Shown here: in pieces, positions 11,501-21,100 of the stretch
Layout: each line of letters begins with the position of its first letter
How positions within the stretch are numbered: the stretch's first letter is position 1
DNA from: Ascidia mentula
Taxonomy: Eukaryota; Chordata; Ascidiacea; Phlebobranchia; Ascidiidae
NCBI GenBank assembly: GCA_947561715.1
Contig: OX387198.1
Location: forward strand, 14,322,001-14,386,000
Length of the DNA: 64,000 bases
Direction: 5' to 3'
The notes under the pieces: model-generated
Told to the model about the DNA's origin: nothing
Databases searched by the model: none
What the model saw: only the letters and a program-made list of their open reading frames with translations
Program-made: the position numbers and the translations under genes

Positions 11501-13568
11501 AAAGGGGATGACGGCAAAGATTTAAAGCTGGATGGAAAACGTGTCTTGGAATTCATCGCCATTAAACGTGAAGACACTGGAGATTGGGCGATACCCGGGG
11601 TAAGTGTGTTTGGTTTTAACTCACGCTATTTTACTTCACTTGAGTATCGCAAGTAAATACGCCTGTCGGTTTGTCCAGTTTCAAATTGCTCCCTCTAGTT
11701 TTCGTGAATGTTGAGTAAGAATCATTGCCTCGAACGTTGCTTTCAGAAACTGTGGCCAATTTCTTTAACATCAATAATTATTCATATATGTCAGGACATA
11801 GGCGCCTAGTTTTCATTTTTCCAGGGGGGGCGGCTATATTATGACGTCATAATTTGTTACTATGACGTCATCAAGTATCGAAAAACTGTGTTTGAATTTC
11901 AATGCATGAGGCGTATTAGCCAAAAGGGCGTCGTTAACGATGAACACACTGGATCGGTGTACGACGAAACCAACTAGTACCAGTTGGCATATCGTACTGC
12001 GAGACTGACGTTGCAACAACCGATGTCAGTTACGCAAGCGAAACTAGGTCAACACATTTTTTAGAAACACATTGTTTTTAGGTCCTTTTTCTTCAAACGT
12101 TACGACGAGTTACATGGTGCGGACAGACGCGCGTAATGGCCACTCGTTTTTTTTGAAGAAACTCGTTTACTTTTTTATTTCCAAACGCTCCACGTGAATA
12201 AAATTATTGAGATTAGTACGGTGTTTTGTAAATAAGTTAGAAGTAGATAGCATTTGTCCATGTTTGCACTTCAACGTTGTTTCACCAGGGGATGGTTCAC
12301 CCTGGAGAGACCATCACTGAAACTCTATTACGAGAGTTTAAGGAAAAAGTAAAATGTGTAAATCCTGATATGGAACCTGAGAAGCTGAGGAAAAAGCTAA
12401 AGACGTTCCTGGAAAACGGCACTGGGGTGAAAAACATTAATTTTTGTTTTGTTATGATTTTTTTATACTTTATCATCTTTAATGGCGTCACAATTATAAA
12501 CAGGTATCCCAAGGTTACACAGACGATCATCGCAACACGGACAACAGCTGGATTGAATCTGTAGTCCTGAATTGCCATGACGACAGTGGCGAAGTGCTTG
12601 CCAACCTGGTTGTGTCTGTGAGTATCTTATGCCCCAGCGGACATTTTTTGTTCTTTTATTAATGTATTTGCAATGGTGAATTTAGAGCAGCTAAGTTAAA
12701 ATTTGGTGCCTATTTGCAAAGATATCGACGTTTAAACTTTTCAAATGGGAAACACTTCCGGAAATTTTATTGTGGTCAAAAGAATGAGGCGGTACATTGC
12801 CTTGTTGTCATTACAGTTACAGAAATGCGTTTATTTGTCAAAAATTAAAAATTACGTATTTTATTTTAACGCCTGTTCTACACTAAAACAAATAAATGTA
12901 GTAAGTCAAATATGTATAGTTTCCGTGACGTCATATACTACTATTCCCAACGATTTCTGTAAAAAATATGTCAGTATGACGCTATAGCGTCAAAGAGTAC
13001 AGTAAAAGGGCGAAAAACGCGAAGAGTTAGACCCAAATACTGACAACTTTCGGTTACTACGATTATTGCGCACACATTTACAATTAAAAATTGGACTTTT
13101 TGTCTAAAACATTTTGTGGGCAGTGCTAATACCGTGTGCAGGTCAACTCTGCGCCCGTTCAGGAATAAAAATATGGTTTCAATGACAATAATAACAAATT
13201 GTAACAACACTTTATCCAGAGTGGCAAACAAAAGCAATTGATTTGATGTCAAAGTTGAACGTGTGCAGTTTATCCAGACAGGATTTCCCAATGCTTTTCA
13301 ATTTTTAGATATTTATGGAGCATTAATTTTAATAAAATGACTGTAGAACATCACCAGACATGATGCTTGAAATGTTGCAATTTCTGTGACAAGTACTTAA
13401 GCGTCCTTTCCGAATTGAGATAATTAAAATTGTTTATTCGTTGCTTCGCAGCCTGGTGTAGATGCAAAACGCGCCAAATGGAAACGAATCGAGAAGTCGC
13501 TGAAGTTGTTTGCGAGTCACGAAGACTACATTAAAAAGGTTGCCGAGATGCAAAAAGCGTATTTCTAA
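1639..13568 (+). CDS. TRPM2: TRPM2-like cation channel, copy A (30 exons)
   Basis: Calcium-permeable plasma-membrane channel of the TRPM family with a C-terminal NUDT9-H (ADP-ribose-binding) domain, the architecture of TRPM2. The rebuilt coding sequence is 4,023 nt (1,340 residues plus stop; vertebrate TRPM2 is about 1,500). All 30 exons have GT and AG boundaries and every phase agrees. Order: short N-terminus (ATG at 1639), MHR1/2 with the TRPM signature SVTGGAQNF and a TGG-NYGVM motif, MHR3/4, S1-S6, the TRP region ([18 protein letters not shown]), a coiled coil and NUDT9-H. The stop TAA is at 13566-13568 and an AATAAA lies at 13899-13904. Copies B and C follow in the same orientation, so this is a tandem family. 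The start is supported by a similar short first exon in copy B but is the least certain part. Confidence 0.9.
5760..5862 (+). pseudogene. duplicated fragment of exon 15 inside intron 11 of copy A
   Basis: About 100 bp repeats the end of intron 14 and the start of exon 15 (7868-7960), including the branch/acceptor region and the codons for HPAVQNYL. It carries its own AG before the exon-like part but then diverges with no matching donor. Best read as a partial local duplication that leaves a pseudo-exon. Confidence 0.75.
5993..7361 (+). other. copy A exons 12-14: MHR3/4 and linker
   Basis: Exons 5993-6041 (49 nt, [16 protein letters not shown]), 6346-6516 and 7194-7361. Exon 13 has [19 protein letters not shown], the TRPM ankyrin-like MHR4 signature also found in vertebrate TRPMs (L..W..L..R..MA). 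All three have exact counterparts of the same or nearly the same size in copy C (45330-45378, 45632-45805, 46030-46197). Confidence 0.85.
7920..9996 (+). other. copy A exons 15-22: transmembrane channel, pore and TRP helix
   Basis: Exons 7920-8094, 8156-8268, 8421-8564, 8630-8745, 8815-8944, 9077-9260, 9518-9671, 9807-9996. Exon 15 holds the pre-S1 segment, exon 17 S1-S2, exon 18 S3 with NKID (the N and D of the TRPM2/4/5/8 calcium site), exon 19 S4, exon 20 S5 and the pore ([15 protein letters not shown]), exon 21 S6 ending LLNLLIAMF, and exon 22 the TRP region. The pore motif resembles the PYW-IYGE type of TRPM1/3/6/7 more than vertebrate TRPM2. The glutamine expected beside the S2 glutamate is not seen (DEIFA). 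Confidence 0.9.
10184..11017 (+). other. copy A exons 23-25: C-terminal linker and coiled coil
   Basis: Exons 10184-10326, 10457-10587 and 10935-11017. Exon 24 ([19 protein letters not shown]) has heptad spacing and corresponds to the TRPM C-terminal coiled coil that aids tetramer assembly. Exon 25 ([17 protein letters not shown]) begins the run-in to NUDT9-H. Confidence 0.85.
10703..10882. repeat. fold-back repeat in intron 24 of copy A
   Basis: Two arms of about 48 bp are inverted copies of each other (left GAAAAGGAAAGCCAAAGC, right GCTTTGGCTTTCCTTTTC) and are separated by about 80 bp. The region would form a strong hairpin. It is probably a small fold-back MITE; I see no clear target duplication. 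Confidence 0.75.
11100..13568 (+). other. copy A exons 26-30: NUDT9-H (Nudix) domain
   Basis: Exons 11100-11290, 11407-11599, 12289-12426, 12504-12617, 13452-13568. Landmarks: [20 protein letters not shown] in exon 27 and the Nudix-box segment [20 protein letters not shown] in exon 28, then [15 protein letters not shown] in exon 29. Set against the Nudix consensus GX5EX7REUXEEXGU, REF is kept, but the second glutamate of EE is lysine and the following G is lysine. Hydrolase activity is therefore doubtful, while ADP-ribose binding is plausible. Confidence 0.9.
11839..11873. promoter_or_regulatory. tandem CRE-like palindromes in intron 27 of copy A
   Basis: Two TATGACGTCAT palindromes lie about 20 bp apart. 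TGACGTCA is the full CREB/ATF site. No promoter is evident nearby and TGACGTCA also turns up in repeats of this window, so function is unproven. Confidence 0.35.
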
Positions 13569-15800
13569 GCCTTCTAAAAGAAATTTTGATTTACCCAAAT
13601 TCCTGACTTGCCATGACTTTTTTGATCTGCTGTGTTATTCAAGCTGCGGCAATCCCCATGATCACCCATCAACTTATTTTGAGCGTATGTGTGTGTGTTG
13701 TTCGCCTTTGATTTTAAAACTAGCTTTTCTTTAGCAATCCATAGTTGATTTTTTGCTCTTAAATGCGCATCGCATTTGTCTGGTTCCATTCTGCGCCTCA
13801 GCATTGACCAGCAAATCATTTAATGTGGCAACTGTTTAACTCAATTCTATTTCTGAACTTGATTTGTACATCATTGCATGGAGAAAAAGTTACACGCAAA
13901 TAAATTCAAAATATACTAGAGGTTTTTGTGATGCAAAACTAATGTGAACGAAATCAGAAAAGGTTCGATTGAAGGACGCATATTGGTATTTCTATGAAAA
14001 TTAGTTTTGGTGCTGGGAAATGCCCACCGTGTAGACCCGTGTAGAAGTCATGCATCACCAAGCAAAGCAGTGACGCAATTAAGTTAAATTTACGGTTGAA
14101 TGAGCGCACATGTGCGTGCTGTTGTCATGGCGAATTTTAGGGTGTTTGGGGCAGTTTTAGTGGGGTTTTGAGCTATTCCAATTAGGTAGTAACTTGCTGG
14201 TGGGTGCTGCTGAAATTTATGTTGAAAATGGAGCAAAAAAATCAGGCTGTGTTTGTGGCAAAATGAATCGTTTAAGTGTCCAATCATTTGTGATTTTATG
14301 AAAGATCCATTTCATATCTACAAATTTTGAGCAAAATTATTCTCCGAAAAAATTGTTTAGCCACCCCCCTAGGGCCATTTGCCCCCCTGGTTACTCAATA
14401 AGAGCAACCAAAAATGGAACTGGATTTTGCAGAAAATTGAATCGTTCAACTACCCACTCATTTGCATTTTTTTGTAAGTTCCAACTCTTCTCTATGCAAT
14501 GGCATCAAATTTAGTTGCTGAAAAAGTGTCAATGCCCTCCCCCAAGGGCTGGGTATACCCCCCTGTTGGTCATATGATCTTCCAGGAGGCCCAAAAAGTC
14601 CTTGCTCTGTACAGTCTCATCCAGGAGCAATTTTTTTTTCAACTTTGTAGAATTTTAGGTCCCTGTAAGTCACAAGACCCATCAACGGTCATTGGGAAAC
14701 AAGCGGAACAGTCGCTAGATGCATTACAGCCGAGGGCCTTGAACACAGGATTTCTCCAATCTAATACCCATATAGGTCATTAACCCCATGATGCAGTCCT
14801 ACATCCAAATTGCTAGCAAAATAATATCTAGACAAAGGAAATTGATAAAATAGGAAGTCCAACGAATAAGATGTACCTTTAGTTTTACGCAAAGTTGCCA
14901 TGGCCGTGTGACATGCACTTTAAGGATATAAATCAGGTACTGTTAATAAAAACAAAGTAGGCCTAATTGTTGGTTTACTAACTACGTATTCTTGGATAGG
15001 CCGATGATGATTTTGACTGACGTTCAGTTGGCCGACCATCATTTTGTATTTTTTTGTCGGCACGTGGTCGAAGTATACTTCGGACATCATAGCAAAAAAT
15101 GTCAACAAGAAAACACTACTTTAGTTTTGGCAACATTGTCTGGTCATCAAGAGGAAAATAAACAGGAGCTGGATGAAATAAATAAATTTTAGCATGAAGC
15201 GGTTGCAGCTTTATTTGTAAGCACTTCAGTAATGAAACCAAAAACGCTCGCGCACAGCATTTTTTAAATGGCGAAAAATACACGGATAAAAGGCACACTG
15301 CACGCTTCGGTGCACACAGTTTGTGGCACGATCAACGAGGTCGCCACAGGCAATTAAAAGTATGAAATTCATTTGTTGACCTGCAAATTCATGATATCCG
15401 TGCTGCCATGAAAAGTACACCAGCTACCCGAAGTGTTGGAAGGTTCTGTACGTGTGAAAAGATCCAACCGGGAAAGTGTCTACGCCAGATTTTAGAAAGT
15501 TTAAAATATATTTTTAAAATGCGCTAATGCCTCAATGCTGATATAGCGCCGACTTGATTTTGATTGTTTATGAAAAAACGAACTTCTTTCTAACTCCACG
15601 GAAACGTTGCCAAAAAGTAGATTTTCCTTATCTTTTCCATACTTAAATTCCGATAATACTTAAATTCCGGGAAAACAATGCAATAAACAAAAAAATCATT
15701 CTGGACACGAAAAAGTGGTGAGAAGAACTGTAGTTGCCTGTGATTTACTCTGTGCATACGACTGAACAAGTTAAAACAGTACTTACCAAACTACTCTTAA
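13569..15800. other. intergenic between TRPM copy A and the LDLa fragment
   Basis: Begins with the 3' UTR of copy A (AATAAA at 13899-13904). Around 14230-14580 two diverged segments of roughly 180 bp appear to be tandem copies (each runs from GAATCGTT through a CATTTG block to a CCCCC-rich end). No convincing exon was seen on either strand. Confidence 0.5.
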
Positions 15801-16019
15801 AAGAACCAATTTATAGGTGTTGGAGAAAACACACTTGGAAACTTAAAACACTAGTTGGAATAACCAGAAAAGTTCCCCCGCCATAGCCTATATTACAAGT
15901 TTTAAACAAAGTTATATCGAACGAAATTCGCGCAAGTCTCTTTGGTAAAAAATTGTTTTTAATTTGTGACATTACATTGTCCATGATAAAAAAAACTTGA
16001 ATCGTCCATAAAATTATAT

Positions 16020-16290
16020 TCAACCGAAGAATAAATCAGTCCCGTTATCACAATCGTAAACTTGGTCCCATAAGAGCTGCTGTAGTAAGTTACACGCGAT
16101 ACCGTTTCTAACACATTTGAAACTATGACCTGTGTTTGGTAAAGTAGGACAAACATTACACGGATCGCCGTCACATACAGTAGAATTCCTCCAACAAATC
16201 GAATCCGAACACCAGCAATGGGAAACAGGTAATGTGACATAATCGTAACAGACTTCCAAATCGTAACAGTACAACAACCGACAAAAAACT
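16020..16290 (-). pseudogene. stray LDLa-type exon fragment
   Basis: The minus strand reads CWCSDSICWRNSTVCDGDPC followed by CPTLPNTGHSFKCVRNG, nearly the same as an exon of the LDLa-GPCR at 59131-59400 (CWRRSTVCDGHPC, CPTLPNTGHGFKC). Its C-terminal part (DQVYDCDNGTDL) instead resembles the neighbouring LDLa exon at 59764-60108. It ends in a stop and has no partner exons nearby. Most likely a duplicated, dead exon fragment. Confidence 0.75.
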
Positions 16291-16295
16291 TTTGA

Positions 16296-16495
16296 GAGCA
16301 GTTGGGTAAACAAATGGAAACACAGTTCTCTAACCACAATCGAACAACCTTCATATTCTGGTTGCGAAGGTCGTGAGTGCATATAGACTGCTATGCGGTT
16401 TTACCGAAACTCCAGTAGACAAACCGACCGCATTATTGCCTCTCTGAAGTCACGTAAAAAAATCAAACAATACCTTCTATATAGCACTGGGTCAT
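16296..16495. repeat. local duplication, copy 1 (copy 2 at 17140-17345)
   Basis: About 200 bp shared with 17140-17345 in the same orientation. Both contain GGTAAACAAATGGAAACA and TGCGGTTTTACCGAAACTCC, with scattered differences. Copy 1 directly abuts the LDLa fragment; copy 2 has no LDLa sequence beside it. Confidence 0.75.
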
Positions 16496-18110
16496 GGGCG
16501 CCGATAAGAGAAAAACAAATACAAATATGGAAAACAGTTTTGCGAGGCTTTTATGTTTCGAATCTCGGATGACTGTTTTCGTATCTCAGTGTCATCGCTT
16601 TTTTGTTCCTGGTTTTCTCAGGCTTTCAGAATTCAAACCCATTTTCGATTTTTTTTTTAACTCCATCGATTTTTTCTGTAGGTAAACTGAATGTCAGAAG
16701 GCTAAAAACGTTCTATCGTATACAATTTGTGCATAGTTATGATCGTGTTATTGTGCGGGCCGCAATTATTGAGTGTTTGCAGGAACTATAACACAATAAC
16801 ACATGTGAGTGCTGGGTGCAGGCAGCATTGAAACCGAAAGTAAATAATGTGTCTTGTTCTATGTTGTTGATACGATTTCGTTTTAATTTCGTCTAAGCTG
16901 TAACTGTTGGAAGAAGGTGTGGGTTATTGCTACATTATGTCGAAAGAGACCGTTGGTTCGTCATGGTCGACTGCTTGTCAATCGAAACAAAGCGATGGAA
17001 AATAAAACAGCTTCCGTAATAAAAATATTTATTGACACTCTTGTTCACGTAATTCGTTCAAACAATAACGTTTAGTAGAAAAAGTTGACTCCATTAGGCA
17101 AAACAATACTCAATAAAGGTACAGAACAGTTCGACAAATTGTTCTTTACAGAAGTTTGGTAAACAAATGGAAACAAAGTTCAGTGACCCCAACCGAAAAC
17201 CTTCGTCTTCTGCTTACGAAGTTCATGAGTACATAGACTGCCATGCGGTTTTACCGAAACTCCTGTAGACAAACGGATCTCATTATTTGCCTCGCTCAAG
17301 TCACGCAAACAAATCAAACAAAATCTCTTGTAAAGCACGTGGGTTTTACATTTCCAATTCTTCGCCCTAATAGGTATGTATTTATTTTCCGCTTTCCAGA
17401 GGCAATTGACACAACGCCCTCTGGAAGCATAGATAAAACTTTAACTCCGACCGACTGTTTAATTTAGGACTTAGGATATATGATGACCGAAACTTTAATC
17501 AAACTAACGTCAGTTTCTGTATCGCACCCAGGATTAAATTAATTCCAACTTCTCGGAAAGAAAGTTATTTCGTTCGAATAAGTGCTTTGTGCAGCAATGT
17601 TTCAAAAGGAGGGTGGCGGTAGTTCCGTAACTGACTACGTGAGCACACTTTATTGCTTAAAAACGCTTGTTGCAATACTGGAGGCTAGATTGAAAGTGGC
17701 CATGCGCGTTGAGGAATAAGCGAATAACCGAGTTCACAGAATTAGAAAACGGTTGTAGCGAAATAAGTTTTCAAAGTAACGAGCCTAGGAGAGCGAGCGT
17801 TCTGGATTTTTCATTTGAAATTTGTGCTTACTTATGCCGTCCCTACGTTTACCGCAATTGCTCAGTTTACGTAGGATATATTGTATAACAGGTCATGTGA
17901 ATTTAAAAGTCAACGATGCTACTTTAATTAAAAAAGGTAAACATGAAGTTTCCTGCTTGATGTTTTCGATTTGTGTTTCTATTTATCCAAAATCGTAACT
18001 GTTGCAAGAAATAGAGTGCGTGTTTGTTACAGCATAGTATAATCTTCCCAAAAAGAACAAAGAAACGAAAAAGCATTTACATTACTATAAGAGTATACCA
18101 AGATTGCCGC

Positions 18111-21100
18111 ATGTCGGAGAGAATACGTCTATTTTCAACACGGCGCCAACCAAGCGGTATGCAATACACAAGCTTTTCAACTTCCCCAATTTGTGAAGAA
18201 CCCGAAGGTACGTAACTTGCGTTCATACAATGTTTAAGGTTTGTTTTGTAAACATTTCTTTATCAGATACACCGCTGCACGGTACTGAATTTAAATTCAT
18301 TGAAGCAGAATACAACCAAAAAAAACAGGAGTCTGATATCGAAAAAAAGGTACAGTATGATAAAAGATTCTTGTTTACTTTTCGCACCACACAAAATCAA
18401 AACTATCACTACAAACAAAATACAGAACACTACAAACAAAATACTTGTTCACACGAATGTTAAATGACACCTTACGAGATACTGTGCCACATTCGTCAAC
18501 AACTATCACGTAACAAAATTTACAAGAGTTCTAAATTCTGCTCTCCACGAGCTACGAACATGTACTGTTAGCAACCAACGAACATGTACTGTTAGCAACC
18601 AACGAACATGTACTGTTAGCAACCAACGAACATGTACTGTTAGCAACCAACGAACATGTACTGTTAGCAACCAACGAACATGTACTGTTAGCAACCAACG
18701 AACATGTACTGTTAGCAACCAACGAACATGTACTGTTAGCAACCAACGAACATGTACTGTTAGCAACCAACGAGCATGTACTGTTAGCAACCAACGAACA
18801 TGTACTGTTAGCAACCAACGAGCATGTACTGTTAGCAACCAACGAACATGTACTGTTAGCAACCAACGAACATGTACTGTTAGCAACCAACGAACATGTA
18901 CTGTTAGCAACCAACGAAGTCCATTGAGGCTGCGCTGTAATTTTTTTTTGACCACACCGGGATTTGAATCCAGGACATCCTGGGCACGAATCGGGATCAG
19001 GTTTTCTTCTTGATATATGGGTCGGACGCTTAACCATTGCTGCAAAGATGTATTACGCTTGTGCGACACCTAATGGTGTATAACCGAAAAACGATTAACG
19101 CCACATTTTCACGTCACTAACAAATTGAAACTTACTTCGATCGATTGACATGACCTTTGTGACAAAGAGTTTCAAATTCTGCTTACAACAATCCTTGTTT
19201 TAAAAAATATGTGACATCTTTCGAACTACGTAATTTATATTACATTTGTAATGTGTCTGTGACGTCACAATGTTGCGAAAATTGTTCTCATATAAAACGC
19301 CACTAGGTGTCGCACAACGAGAGTTGAAACTAAAATTTTGGTGGACGGTAAAGCAGTAGACCTTCCAGAGTACGTATCAACCGTTTCTTTACAGTAAGTA
19401 GGTATTGCGCTACAAACAAATTGCTGGTAAAACTATACACGTATGGTGGTTTCAGGCCCTCTCGTTATCTGAGTAGGGTGTTTCTAAAATGCACAATGCC
19501 GCTAAGGTAGCTAATGCCGCTAATGCCCGCTAATGTAGCTAATGCCGCTAATGCCCGCTTGTGGAGCTAATGTCGCTAATGTCGCTAATGTCGCTAATGT
19601 CGCTAATGTCGCTAATGTCGCTAATGTCGCTAATGTCGCTAATGTCGCTAATGTCGCTAATGCCGCTAATGCCCGCTAATGTAGCTAATGCCCGCTTGTG
19701 GAGCTAATGTCGCTAATGTCGCTAATGTCGCTAATGCCGCTAATGCCCGCTAATGTAGCTAATGTAGCTAATGCCCGGCATTAGCGGCATTAGCGGCATT
19801 AGCGGCATTAGCGACATTAGCTCCACAAGCGGGCATTAGCGGCATTAGCTACATTAGCTACATTAGCGGGCATTAGCGGCATTAGCGGCATTAGCTACAT
19901 AGCAGCATCATTCACAAAACGGGGCATTAGCGGGCATTAGCGGCATTAGCGTCATTAGCGACATTAGCGACATTAGCGACATTAGCGACATTAGCGACAT
20001 TGTGCATTTTAGAAACACCGATCTGAGTAGATGGGTGTGTTTCATACCGCATATAAAAACCTAACGACGCAATGCACTTTATTTGTCAGACGTGGTAAAT
20101 TTTACTAAAAAAACTCTTTTAGGTTTGTAGGTATTGTACCTTACGGGGTAGATCTACCATTGAATTTCGTTACGTCATAGGTGATGAAATCAAATTTGTC
20201 AGGGTATCTCGTAACGTGTTATTTAATATGCGCGTAATGTTCGGGATTGCTAAGATATTAGGTTTGTGACCCTTGTTTTTTAACTGACCCATTTTACAAC
20301 ACGTACAACGTTTGACGCATTGACCCTATCTCCTTCATTTATTCGTTTTTCTCAACTCGTTTTTTCTCAACTTTTTCAAATTTTGGCTTAGGGCAAGCCC
20401 ATATTTACAGTACGTTTTTTAACGATGTATAGTAGATTGCAGAAATGAATACAATCAATTTCCAAGAACGCTTTACTAATAAGTAGTCGATGTACATACT
20501 AACCCGTAGTATTTTTAACAGTTAATCAAGGTGCGACATGACATTGAAGTAGGTAAAGTGTACGACTACATCATGAACAAATGGAAACTCAAACAACCAA
20601 AGCTCATTGTTTCTTTTACTGATGTACCTCAGAACTTTAAAATGAAAGAGTGGCATACAACGTTTTTGAAACGTCTGATTAAAATAGCTGTGGATACAGG
20701 TGTCTTGATTTGAAAAGTTATAAAAAAAATTTTTGTTGCTAAACCGCACAAACAAACTTCATTATCTTAACCCAAGTTATTGAAAAACAAAAAAATCATA
20801 CTTTATTATTATTTTGTTTACTTCCATGACCATTGCCATGTATAGATGCATATGGGGTTTTAAATTATAAGCTTAAAAAACAAACTAGTTCAAACCAACA
20901 AGTTCTGACCGGGTGTCTTAAATAGGTGCGTGGATTGTCACCAGTGGGGCAAATTATGGTGTGATGAAACATGTTGGCAATGCAGTACAGGAATACTACT
21001 CTGACTCCCAAAACTTTGATGGAAAGTCGCCGAAAGAAGCAGAAAAGGTTATTTTACAGTTGCTGATTTTGTTTATACAGTTACAAGTTAATTAAATATT

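Noticed and set aside
14499..14783. 94-codon plus-strand frame in the A-B intergenic region
   Set aside because: It overlaps a diverged tandem repeat, has no recognisable domain and no exon-like splice context.
18555..18914. CRISPR-like array
   Set aside because: Units are contiguous with no spacers, and the surroundings are eukaryotic.
18506..19069. Minus-strand open frames of 161 and 187 codons with repeating 8-residue units
   Set aside because: They come from the 24-bp minisatellite joined to a SINE; no start context, domain or splice sites support a protein.
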